DNA of 64,000 bases, from contig NZ_JBHTBN010000005.1 in NCBI RefSeq assembly GCF_042664795.1, forward strand, positions 124,001-188,000. The letters are read 5' to 3'. The DNA comes from Jejudonia soesokkakensis (lineage in GTDB: Bacteria > Bacteroidota > Bacteroidia > Flavobacteriales > Flavobacteriaceae). This document shows, in pieces, positions 53,523-60,826 of this stretch. The translations under genes and the position numbers were made by a program. Position 1 is the stretch's first letter, and each line of letters begins with the position of its first letter. The notes beneath the pieces are model-generated. The model had not been told where the DNA came from. It worked only from the letters and a program-made list of their open reading frames with translations, and made no database searches.

Positions 53523-54134
53523 ATGAAAATTATCTGCGTAGGACGCAATTATACCGATCATATTGAAGAATTGGAAAATGCCAGGCCAGAACATCCTGTT
53601 TTATTTTTAAAGCCAGACACTGCTATTCTTCTTAAAAAACAACCATTTTTTATCCCTGAATTTTCTAACGATGTACATCATGAAGTTGAAATTTTGGTAA
53701 AAATTAAAAAAATAGGAAAGCACATTGATCGTAAGTTTGCACATAAATATTATGACGAGATAGGGCTAGGAATTGACTTTACAGCGAGAGATCTTCAGTC
53801 GCAATTAAAAGAAAAAGGATTGCCTTGGGAAAAGGCCAAGGCTTTTGACGGGGCTGCAGTGATAGGTAAATATATAAACAAGCGTGTTTTTAAAGATGTA
53901 AACAACATAAATTTTAGCCTAAAGAAGAACGATACTGTAGCGCAAAAGGGGAATACGGCATTAATGTTGTGGAAAATTGATACGTTAATCGAATATATCT
54001 CAAAATATTTTACTTTAAAGATAGGAGATGTTATATTTACAGGAACTCCCAGTGGAGTAGGAAAAGTAAGCCCTAACGATATCCTAACAGGATATATTGA
54101 ACAGGAAGAAGTTTTTTCGATAAAAGTTAAATAA
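53523..54134 (+). CDS. Fumarylacetoacetate hydrolase (FAH) family protein
   Basis: 203 aa. Metal-dependent FAH fold: KIICVGRNYTDHIEELEN, FLKPDTAIL, a metal-binding HHEVEILVKI, GLGIDFTARDLQ and VIFTGTPSGVGKV. The compact size fits the acylpyruvase/oxaloacetate decarboxylase-type FAHD1 group. Second gene of an apparent operon with the exonuclease, Hpt and cinA genes (gaps of 1-3 nt). Confidence 0.9.
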   Translation: MKIICVGRNYTDHIEELENARPEHPVLFLKPDTAILLKKQPFFIPEFSNDVHHEVEILVKIKKIGKHIDRKFAHKYYDEIGLGIDFTARDLQSQLKEKGLPWEKAKAFDGAAVIGKYINKRVFKDVNNINFSLKKNDTVAQKGNTALMLWKIDTLIEYISKYFTLKIGDVIFTGTPSGVGKVSPNDILTGYIEQEEVFSIKVK

Positions 54135-54137
54135 TAC

Positions 54138-54479
54138 ATGGCAGAATACTATAATAGAGAAAGTTTAAAAGAAGTCGCTGGGGGCGATGAAGATTTTATG
54201 GCGGTAGTCGCTCAGGCTTTTTTAGAAGAAATTCCTCCAGATTTGGCTGCGCTAAATGAGGCTGTGGGTAATGACAATAAAGAATTGGCGTACCAATTTG
54301 CGCACAAAATGAAACCCAATTTCGAAATGTTTGGAATTGAGGTTTTAAAGGATATCGCAGCAATTGAAGATTGGACCAAAACCTCAAAAAAAGTAGCTTC
54401 TATTCAAGATAATATGGATAGGGTTATGGAAATAGTGACTCATGTAATTGAAGAACTTCAAAAAGACTTTGCAGGTTAA
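54138..54479 (+). CDS. Hpt (histidine phosphotransfer) domain protein
   Basis: 113 aa, all helical. The phosphorylatable His56 lies in YQFAHKMKPNFEMFGIEVL. A single-domain phosphorelay shuttle with no kinase or response regulator beside it. The gene sits 3 nt after the FAH gene and its stop overlaps the cinA start (TAATG). Partners must be encoded elsewhere. Confidence 0.85.
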   Translation: MAEYYNRESLKEVAGGDEDFMAVVAQAFLEEIPPDLAALNEAVGNDNKELAYQFAHKMKPNFEMFGIEVLKDIAAIEDWTKTSKKVASIQDNMDRVMEIVTHVIEELQKDFAG

Positions 54480-55726
54480 TGCTGGCAGAAATTATTACCA
54501 TAGGTGATGAAATTCTTATCGGTCAGATTGTAGATACCAATTCAGCTTTTATAAGTAAAGAGCTCAATAAAATTGGAGTTCAGGTGTATCAAATAACGTC
54601 TGTTCAAGATGATAAAACTCATATTTTAAAGGCATTAACCAATGCTAAAGAGAACGCAGACCTTATTATCGTTACTGGCGGACTGGGGCCTACCAAAGAT
54701 GATATTACCAAACAAACATTCTGTGAGTTTTTTGACGATACCCTAGTCGAAAATACGGAAGTACTTAAAAACATTAAGCATATATTTTCTACATACATCA
54801 AGCGAGAGCCGTTACCTTCTAATTTGCAACAAGCAATGGTGCCTTCCAAAGCTACGATTCTAAATAATGAACATGGCACCGCGGCCGGAATGTGGTTTGA
54901 GAGCAACCATAAGGTCTTTGTGTCGCTTCCAGGAGTTCCCTACGAAATGAAGGCTTTAATTTCTAATGATGTGCTGCCAAGAGTTATCAATCATTTTAAT
55001 CGTCCTTTCATTTATCACAAAACCTTACTTACCTACGGAAAAGGAGAAAGTGAAATACAAGAAATTATTACTAGTTGGGAGGAAGCTTTACCTTCATCCA
55101 TTAAACTTGCTTATTTACCTTCGTTAGGTAGAGTTCGATTACGACTTTCTTCAAAAGGGTATGATAATGACTTCTTAGTAGCATCGGTAGATTCACAAAT
55201 GGACAAACTCTATACTATGCTTGACGACATTGCAGTAGGGTATGAGGATGAAACGACCATTCAAGAGCAGATTTCAGAGATATTGCAAAAGGAAAATGCG
55301 ACTTTAAGCCTGGCTGAAAGTTGTACTGGTGGCTCCATTGCACAAGAGATAACAGCTATCGCTGGATCTTCAGTTTATTTTAAAGGGGGAATTATCCCTT
55401 ACGCTACTACCTTAAAATCTGACATCTTAGGAGTCAACTCGAGCTTGATTAAAGAGCATTCCGTAGTAAGTCTAGAAGTAGCTGAAGCTATGGCAAAACA
55501 ATGCCGCAAGCTTTTTGATACCACCTATGCATTGTCTACAACAGGAATAGCAGGTCCTACCAAAGGAGATGGATTTGACGAAGTTGGAACGGTATGTATT
55601 GCTATTGCTGGTCCGCAAGGGATTACAAGTGAAAAATTTAGCTTTGGAAAGCCGCGAGAAAGGGTCATAAAAAAAGCAGTGAACAAGGCCTTTGAAATGG
55701 TATTAAAAGAAATTTCAAAAAACTAA
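54479..55726 (+). CDS. cinA: CinA family protein (NMN deamidase / competence-damage inducible)
   Basis: 415 aa, full two-domain form. The N-terminal MoCF-like/pyrophosphatase domain shows EIITIGDEILIGQIVDTNSA and VTGGLGPTKDDITKQ; the C-terminal PncC domain shows LSLAESCTGGSIAQEI, YATTLKSDILGV and STTGIAGPTKGDGFDEVGT. The C-terminal domain in characterised proteins deamidates nicotinamide mononucleotide for NAD salvage. The start overlaps the Hpt stop by one base. Confidence 0.95.
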   Translation: MLAEIITIGDEILIGQIVDTNSAFISKELNKIGVQVYQITSVQDDKTHILKALTNAKENADLIIVTGGLGPTKDDITKQTFCEFFDDTLVENTEVLKNIKHIFSTYIKREPLPSNLQQAMVPSKATILNNEHGTAAGMWFESNHKVFVSLPGVPYEMKALISNDVLPRVINHFNRPFIYHKTLLTYGKGESEIQEIITSWEEALPSSIKLAYLPSLGRVRLRLSSKGYDNDFLVASVDSQMDKLYTMLDDIAVGYEDETTIQEQISEILQKENATLSLAESCTGGSIAQEITAIAGSSVYFKGGIIPYATTLKSDILGVNSSLIKEHSVVSLEVAEAMAKQCRKLFDTTYALSTTGIAGPTKGDGFDEVGTVCIAIAGPQGITSEKFSFGKPRERVIKKAVNKAFEMVLKEISKN

Positions 55727-55734
55727 ATTTCTTT
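55706..55734 (+). terminator. AT-rich hairpin at the end of cinA
   Basis: AAAGAAATTT / AAATTTCTTT with a 9-nt loop, overlapping the cinA stop and followed by TGTTG. AU-only stem, so a weak terminator candidate. Confidence 0.4.
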
Positions 55735-55736
55735 TG

Positions 55737-55767
55737 TTGTGCAAACCAATAATATTACTTAAATTTG
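55737..55767 (+). promoter_or_regulatory. Promoter of rpmB-rpmG-DUF4295
   Basis: TTG at 55737-55739, 20-nt spacer, TAaaTTTG at 55760-55767; 34 nt before rpmB. Confidence 0.65.
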
Positions 55768-55801
55768 CAGCCTGTTTTAAAATAACTATAAAGTTTAAGC
55801 A

Positions 55802-56041
55802 ATGTCAAGAGTTTGTGAGCTTACCGGAAAGAGAGCAATGGTTGGAAACAACGTATCTCACGCAATGAATAAAACAAAACGCAAGTTTAATGTAAACTTA
55901 GTTAAAAAACGTTTTTTCATTCCTGAAGAAGATAAATGGGTTACCCTTAAAGTATCTACTTCAGCACTAAAAAACATTAATAAAAAAGGTATTTCTGCAG
56001 TTATCAAAGAAGCAAGAGCAAACGGCTACTTGACTAAATAA
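55802..56041 (+). CDS. rpmB: 50S ribosomal protein L28 (zinc-free type)
   Basis: bL28, 79 aa. SRVCELTGKRAMVGNNVSHA and the end VIKEARANGYLTK are typical. Only one Cys (residue 5), so no zinc ribbon. First gene of the rpmB-rpmG-DUF4295 group, with a good promoter. Confidence 0.97.
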   Translation: MSRVCELTGKRAMVGNNVSHAMNKTKRKFNVNLVKKRFFIPEEDKWVTLKVSTSALKNINKKGISAVIKEARANGYLTK

Positions 56042-56067
56042 TTGCAAACCAGTAAAAGTCTACTACG

Positions 56068-56250
56068 ATGGCTAAAAAAGGAAATAGAGTACAGGTAATT
56101 TTAGAGTGCACAGAGCACAAAGAGTCTGGGAAACCAGGAACTTCACGTTACATTACAACAAAGAATAAAAAGAACACGCCAGATAGAATGGAGTTAAAGA
56201 AATTTAACCCAATCTTAAAGAAAATGACGGTTCATAAAGAAATTAAGTAA
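56068..56250 (+). CDS. rpmG: 50S ribosomal protein L33 (zinc-free type)
   Basis: bL33, 60 aa. Begins MAKKGNRVQVILECTEHK and has the core RYITTKNKKNTPDRMELKKF. A single Cys replaces the CxxC pairs of zinc-binding forms. 26 nt after rpmB. Confidence 0.97.
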   Translation: MAKKGNRVQVILECTEHKESGKPGTSRYITTKNKKNTPDRMELKKFNPILKKMTVHKEIK

Positions 56251-56262
56251 TTATAAATATAG

Positions 56263-56282
56263 ATTCCCGCTTTCGTGGGAAT
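56263..56282 (+). promoter_or_regulatory. REP-like hairpin upstream of DUF4295 gene
   Basis: ATTCCCGC-tttc-GTGGGAAT, 8-bp stem with one G-T pair. The sequence resembles the palindromic ATTCCCGC...GCGGGAAT units dispersed in many bacterial genomes. Confidence 0.5.
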
Positions 56283-56301
56283 GATAAATAAAATTTATCA
56301 T
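56281..56301 (+). promoter_or_regulatory. Hairpin overlapping the DUF4295 start codon
   Basis: Perfect ATGATAAAT-aaa-ATTTATCAT; the last two bases are the first two of the DUF4295 ATG. In mRNA it would tie up the initiation region. Confidence 0.5.
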
Positions 56302-56452
56302 GGCAAAGAAATCAGTAGCATCGTTACAAACAGGATCTAAGCGTCTTACCAAAGCTATTAAAATGGTAAAATCGCCTAAAACAGGAGCATACACATTTGT
56401 AGAGTCTATTATGGCTCCAGACGTAGTAAACGACTGGTTAAACAAACAATAA
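56300..56452 (+). CDS. DUF4295 protein, Bacteroidetes-specific (possible ribosomal protein)
   Basis: 50 aa, very basic: MAKKSVASLQTGSKRLTKAI, then KMVKSPKTGAYTFVESIM and DVVNDWLNKQ. It matches the small DUF4295 family, which I know only from Bacteroidetes and always near rpmB-rpmG. Size, charge and position suggest a ribosome component. I recall, without being able to check, that a new large-subunit protein (bL38) was reported from a flavobacterial ribosome structure and that this family is a candidate for it. Two hairpins precede it, one covering the start codon. Confidence 0.85.
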   Translation: MAKKSVASLQTGSKRLTKAIKMVKSPKTGAYTFVESIMAPDVVNDWLNKQ

Positions 56453-56475
56453 CCTGCGTTAAGATATTTACTAAG

Positions 56476-56505
56476 AAGCCACTTTTTAACGAGAGTGGCT
56501 TTTTG
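56476..56505 (+). terminator. Terminator after DUF4295 gene
   Basis: AAGCCACT / AGTGGCTT with a 10-nt loop followed by TTTTG, 24 nt past the stop. Confidence 0.85.
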
Positions 56506-56512
56506 TATTTTT

Positions 56513-56593
56513 GGGCGTGTCCCAGACGCTCACATTGATTTGGTCTGGGTCGGGCTTTCGTCGTTACATGGTAACGTACTCAATCCCTCACGC
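56513..56593. repeat. Structured palindromic element (possible dispersed flavobacterial repeat)
   Basis: Outer stem GCGTG (56515-56519) / CACGC (56589-56593) encloses two hairpins: CCCAGAC / GTCTGGG (56521-56527 with 56543-56549) and CGTTAC-atg-GTAACG (56562-56576). It ends in CAATCCCTCACGC. GC-richer than its surroundings. From memory, elements with GGGCGTG...GTCGGGCT...AATCCCTCACGC are abundant between genes in Flavobacteriia; this needs checking. Confidence 0.5.
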
Positions 56594-56655
56594 ATAAATT
56601 ACGAGTTGAGCGGTATCTAAAAACTTCTCTATTCATCAACGTATAAATTTTTAAC

Positions 56656-57612
56656 ATGAGCTTTTTTAAAAAAATATTTAATCAGGAGAAAAAAGAAACC
56701 TTAGACAAAGGATTAGAAAAATCAAAAAATACTTTTTTCGATAAACTGTCCAAAGCAGTAGCAGGGAAAAGTAAGGTTGATGATGATGTTTTGGATAATC
56801 TGGAAGAGGTATTGGTTTCCAGTGATGTAGGTGTAAACACAACCTTAAAAGTGATTGAACGAATTGAAGCTCGTGTTGCAAAAGATAAATACGTAGGGAC
56901 AGACGAATTAAATAAAATTCTTCGCGAAGAAATTGCTGGCTTGTTGAGTGAGGTCGATAGTGGTAATGCAACCCATTTTGAAGTGCCTGTACACGAAAAA
57001 GGACCTCATGTTATTATGGTGGTGGGTGTCAATGGTGTTGGAAAAACAACCACCATCGGGAAATTAGCAAATCAATTTAAAAAGTCGGGAAAAAAAGTAG
57101 TGCTGGGGGCTGCAGATACCTTTAGAGCGGCTGCCATCGATCAATTGCAGGTCTGGGCAGACCGAACAGGCGTTCCTATCGTAAAACAGGACATGGGAAG
57201 TGATCCTGCGAGTGTAGCTTTTGATACTTTACAGAGTGCGGTTTCTGAAAACGCAGACGTAGTCATTATTGACACTGCAGGTCGCTTACACAATAAAGTC
57301 AATCTTATGAATGAGCTCACTAAAGTAAAGCGAGTAATGCAAAAGGTCGTTCCAAATGCCCCGCATGATGTTTTGTTAGTGCTGGACGGTTCTACAGGCC
57401 AAAATGCTTTTGAACAGGCAAAACAATTTACAGCCGCCACCGAGGTAACTTCATTGGCAGTAACCAAACTTGATGGTACCGCAAAGGGAGGAGTTGTAAT
57501 TGGAATTAGCGATCAGTTTCAAATTCCTGTAAAATACATTGGCGTAGGGGAAGGAATTGACGATCTGCAAGTGTTCAATAAGTTTGAATTTGTAGATAGT
57601 TTTTTTAAATAG
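56656..57612 (+). CDS. ftsY: Signal recognition particle receptor FtsY
   Basis: 318 aa. SRP GTPase that delivers ribosomes translating membrane proteins to SecYEG. NG domain with GVNGVGKTTTIGKLANQFKK (P-loop), DTFRAAAIDQLQVWA, DTAGRLHNKVNLM and TKLDGTAKGG. The acidic A domain of enterobacterial FtsY is nearly absent; only about 35 residues (a basic amphipathic start MSFFKKIFNQEKKE) precede the N domain. Confidence 0.97.
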   Translation: MSFFKKIFNQEKKETLDKGLEKSKNTFFDKLSKAVAGKSKVDDDVLDNLEEVLVSSDVGVNTTLKVIERIEARVAKDKYVGTDELNKILREEIAGLLSEVDSGNATHFEVPVHEKGPHVIMVVGVNGVGKTTTIGKLANQFKKSGKKVVLGAADTFRAAAIDQLQVWADRTGVPIVKQDMGSDPASVAFDTLQSAVSENADVVIIDTAGRLHNKVNLMNELTKVKRVMQKVVPNAPHDVLLVLDGSTGQNAFEQAKQFTAATEVTSLAVTKLDGTAKGGVVIGISDQFQIPVKYIGVGEGIDDLQVFNKFEFVDSFFK

Positions 57613-57712
57613 TTTAACACTTCTTTATTTTTTTAAACCTTTGGCATTTTTATCTTTAGTGGTGATTTTAGTAGTGTAGTACTACAGCTTATTTTAATAT
57701 CACTTGCTATTT

Positions 57713-58300
57713 ATGATACATCCGCATACCCAATTACAATACATCAACGACGAAATTGGCCATGGTGTGGTCGCAACAAAATTTATCCCTGCAGGGACTA
57801 TTACTTGGGTTTTGGACAAACTAGATAGGACATTCACTATAAAAGAATTTCAAAAACTCGACAAGCTATATCAGGATATTTTAGATTTTTATACCTACCG
57901 AAATAGTAAAGGTAATTTTGTTCTTTGTTGGGATCATGGTCGCTTTGTAAATCATAGCTTTAAATCTAACTGCCTTTCGACAGCTTACGATTTTGAAATA
58001 GCGATTCGGGATATTCATCCTGGCGAACAATTAACAGATGATTACGGGTATTTAAATATTGAAACTCCTTTTAGGGCTGCCGAAGAAGGCACTAAACGTA
58101 AAACGGTATATCCAGACGACCTTAAAAATTACCATAAGGTCTGGGATAAGAAAATTGCAGCTGTTTTTCCTCAAATATTAAAAGTGGATCAGCCACTCGA
58201 TAAATTACTTTCAGATAAAACCAAAAAAGAAATTTCAGAGGTGATTAATGGAAATAAGCCTTTGGCTTCAATTCTTGAAATTTATTACGAAGCTAATTAA
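57713..58300 (+). CDS. SET domain protein (putative lysine methyltransferase)
   Basis: 195 aa from ATG. SET-domain hallmarks: GHGVVATKFIPAGTITW near the N-terminus, GRFVNHSFKSNC (the NHS motif that forms the SAM pseudoknot), and IHPGEQLTDDYGYLN. A C-terminal stretch has no recognisable domain. Such small stand-alone SET proteins occur in scattered bacteria; the substrate is unknown. A TTG at 57704 gives a 3-residue extension, but ATG is preferred. The 3' end overlaps the convergent lipoprotein gene by 8 nt. Confidence 0.82.
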   Translation: MIHPHTQLQYINDEIGHGVVATKFIPAGTITWVLDKLDRTFTIKEFQKLDKLYQDILDFYTYRNSKGNFVLCWDHGRFVNHSFKSNCLSTAYDFEIAIRDIHPGEQLTDDYGYLNIETPFRAAEEGTKRKTVYPDDLKNYHKVWDKKIAAVFPQILKVDQPLDKLLSDKTKKEISEVINGNKPLASILEIYYEAN

Positions 58301-59375
58301 TAAGTGCACTAATTTTTCCCCATAAATTATTATCATATCCAGAAGGGCCTAATAATTCACTTCCTCCATTACCTCCCATTCTTACAACTACCATATTTTT
58401 GCTGGGAATCACATATAATTTCTGATCATCCTTTCCTAGTCCTGCAATCAAATCTGATGGGGCATTTGGGATAAGAGTCCCAGAAAACTGTGCCGTTGAC
58501 TGTGGGAGTCTATAACTTTCTTTCCCATTTAGCCACCAGAGATATCCATAGCTTTTATTCAATTCCTGTGAGGTATTAGTCATGGCTTCAAAATAAGAAG
58601 CATCGATAAGTTGTTCTTCTTTCCAAGCTCCTTTGTTAAGATTTAATAAGCCAAACCGAGCCATACTTCTTGCGGAACTAAAATAAACATTGTTATAGCC
58701 CAGTGTAATCCATGCGCCATTCATCCCTATTTTGTCTTTTACCTTTTCTGAAAAATATGTGGTGAATCCTGTTGGGGTAGCTGCATCCAGTACTGGTTGC
58801 AATAAAGTGTAAAAGGCATTATGATAATACCAAAAAGTGCCAGGATCACTAAGATAGCGTAAGCACTCTGGATCATAACATGCAGTATTGTCAACTGTGT
58901 AATCTCCCCCAGAAGTCATGGTGAGTTGGTGAAACAATTGAATAGTATTTTCCTGAGCTAGGCTCATACTTGTCCAACCTTCCCCTAAAAACTGGGAACT
59001 CATATTCTCAATAGAAAGTAGCCCCTCGTTTTCGGCAATACCTACCGTAAATGCTGTTAGGGTCTTACCAGCCGAATTCCAAGGTTGAAAATCGTCATTC
59101 GAGGCGCCATTATAATATTCTTCAACCACAATTTTGCCATCTTTTAGAATGATAAAGGCTTCGGTGTTAGTTTCTGAAAGAAAAGTAGTCAATTCAGGTA
59201 AAGCACTTTCATTCCAATTCTGCTCTGAAATTGTAGTGGTTTGCCATTCCGAAGAATTTATAGGTGGAAAATAAAGCGTTTCCATAGGTTGCATGTCATC
59301 TACAATTTCTTCAGTCGAATTATTATCACTAGAACAAGCGATAAGAAAACCTAAAAGGAGAAGTAAATATTTCAT
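58293..59375 (-). CDS. Serine hydrolase lipoprotein, beta-lactamase/class C fold
   Basis: 360 aa. Lipoprotein signal with lipobox FLIAC (Cys14) followed by SSDNN, compatible with surface export. The active-site SxxK is Ser101-Lys104 in WNSAGKTLTAF; the Tyr-x-Asn-like motif may be YHNAFY near residue 190. Relatives include esterases, D-amino acid peptidases and class C beta-lactamases, so the substrate is open. Convergent with the SET gene, overlapping by 8 nt. Confidence 0.87.
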   Translation of the reverse strand: MKYLLLLLGFLIACSSDNNSTEEIVDDMQPMETLYFPPINSSEWQTTTISEQNWNESALPELTTFLSETNTEAFIILKDGKIVVEEYYNGASNDDFQPWNSAGKTLTAFTVGIAENEGLLSIENMSSQFLGEGWTSMSLAQENTIQLFHQLTMTSGGDYTVDNTACYDPECLRYLSDPGTFWYYHNAFYTLLQPVLDAATPTGFTTYFSEKVKDKIGMNGAWITLGYNNVYFSSARSMARFGLLNLNKGAWKEEQLIDASYFEAMTNTSQELNKSYGYLWWLNGKESYRLPQSTAQFSGTLIPNAPSDLIAGLGKDDQKLYVIPSKNMVVVRMGGNGGSELLGPSGYDNNLWGKISALIN

Positions 59376-59428
59376 TATTAGTACGTTTCTTCTTTGACAA
59401 ATTTAACTAACAAAGGTTTAAAAGATTG

Positions 59429-59436
59429 TATCTTTG
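59429..59436 (+). promoter_or_regulatory. -7 promoter element of rimO
   Basis: TAtcTTTG, exact consensus, 18 nt before the ATG at 59455. It rules out an upstream TTG start at 59434, which lies inside it. Confidence 0.6.
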
Positions 59437-59454
59437 CAGTCCGAAAATTTATGC

Positions 59455-60759
59455 ATGAGAACGAAGACATTAAAAAAGAATAAGATAAATGTAGTTACCT
59501 TGGGTTGCTCTAAAAATGTGTACGATAGTGAAGTACTCATGGGGCAACTTCGCGCTAATAATAAAGAGGTGGTTCATGAAGAGGAAGGAAATGTTGTAGT
59601 GATCAACACCTGCGGATTTATTGCCAATGCTAAAGAAGAAAGTGTCAATACTATTTTAGAGTACGTTCAGAAAAAAGAAGAGGGCATCGTCGATAAAGTT
59701 TTTGTGACGGGTTGTCTTTCTGAACGATATAAACCAGACCTTCAAAAAGAAATTCCAAATGTGGATCAATACTTTGGAACCACAGAATTACCTGGCCTTC
59801 TAAAAGCTCTGGGAGCAGATTATAAACATGAATTGATAGGTGAACGTTTAACAACTACGCCAAAAAATTATGCGTATTTAAAAATTGCTGAAGGGTGTGA
59901 TCGTCCATGCTCGTTTTGTGCCATCCCAATAATGAGAGGAAAGCACAGGTCTACACCTATAGAGAATTTAGTTACCGAAGCCGAAAAATTAGCAGCCAAA
60001 GGAGTGAAGGAATTAATTCTTATCGCTCAGGATTTAACGTACTACGGACTTGATCTTTACAAGAAAAGAAATCTGGCAGAACTGCTTCAAGCACTTGCAA
60101 AAGTAGAAGGTATCGAATGGATTCGATTACATTATGCATTTCCAACAGGATTTCCAATGGACGTATTGGATGTGATGAAAAACGAACCTAAGATTTGTAA
60201 CTATATTGACATTCCATTACAGCACATTGCAGACCCCATATTAAAATCGATGCGCCGCGGAACGACCAAAGCGAAAACAACAAAACTGCTGGAAGAGTTT
60301 CGCGCTGCAGTACCTGAAATGGCAATACGAACTACATTAATTGTAGGGTATCCAGGAGAAACACAGGAAGATTTCGAAACCTTAAGAGACTGGGTGATTG
60401 AACAACGCTTTGAGCGTTTGGGTTGTTTTACGTATTCTCACGAAGAAAATACACATGCCTACAATCTAGAAGATGATGTGCCTGAAGATGTAAAGATAGA
60501 TCGTGCAAATAAAATCATGGAGATTCAGTCGCAAATTTCGTGGGAATTGAATCAGCAGAAAATTGGTAAGGAATTCAGAGTGCTCATTGACCGTAAAGAA
60601 GGTACTTATTATATAGGACGAACAGAATTTGATAGTCCCGATGTAGATAACGAAGTACTTATTAATGCGGAAGAAGGCTACTTACGAACAGGAGAATTCT
60701 TTACCGTGAAGATTACCGCAGCAGAAGATTTCGATTTGTATGCAGAAGTAGTGCACTAG
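59455..60759 (+). CDS. rimO: Ribosomal protein S12 methylthiotransferase RimO
   Basis: 434 aa. Radical-SAM enzyme adding a methylthio group to Asp of ribosomal protein S12 (rpsL, 11510-11884). The UPF0004 domain starts INVVTLGCSKNVYDSEVLMG; the radical-SAM cluster motif is EGCDRPCSFCAIP; a C-terminal TRAM domain follows (about 370-434). The GCSKN signature separates RimO from MiaB. The target Asp is present in S12 as RVKDLPG (Asp89). Confidence 0.96.
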   Translation: MRTKTLKKNKINVVTLGCSKNVYDSEVLMGQLRANNKEVVHEEEGNVVVINTCGFIANAKEESVNTILEYVQKKEEGIVDKVFVTGCLSERYKPDLQKEIPNVDQYFGTTELPGLLKALGADYKHELIGERLTTTPKNYAYLKIAEGCDRPCSFCAIPIMRGKHRSTPIENLVTEAEKLAAKGVKELILIAQDLTYYGLDLYKKRNLAELLQALAKVEGIEWIRLHYAFPTGFPMDVLDVMKNEPKICNYIDIPLQHIADPILKSMRRGTTKAKTTKLLEEFRAAVPEMAIRTTLIVGYPGETQEDFETLRDWVIEQRFERLGCFTYSHEENTHAYNLEDDVPEDVKIDRANKIMEIQSQISWELNQQKIGKEFRVLIDRKEGTYYIGRTEFDSPDVDNEVLINAEEGYLRTGEFFTVKITAAEDFDLYAEVVH

Positions 60760-60803
60760 TAAATCGGTTGAGTGATTAGCTAGTTTCTTAAAAGGGGTTT
60801 TCC

Positions 60804-60811
60804 TATTTTTG
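60804..60811 (+). promoter_or_regulatory. -7 promoter element of beta-propeller lipoprotein gene
   Basis: TAttTTTG, exact consensus, 15 nt before the ATG at 60827. A TTG start at 60809 would fall inside it and is rejected. Confidence 0.55.
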
Positions 60812-60826
60812 AAGAAACTAAGTTTT

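Noticed and set aside
56513..56593. tRNA gene
   Set aside because: The cloverleaf-like pairing has no TTC-loop, no proper anticodon arm and no CCA-proximal acceptor stem of 7 bp.
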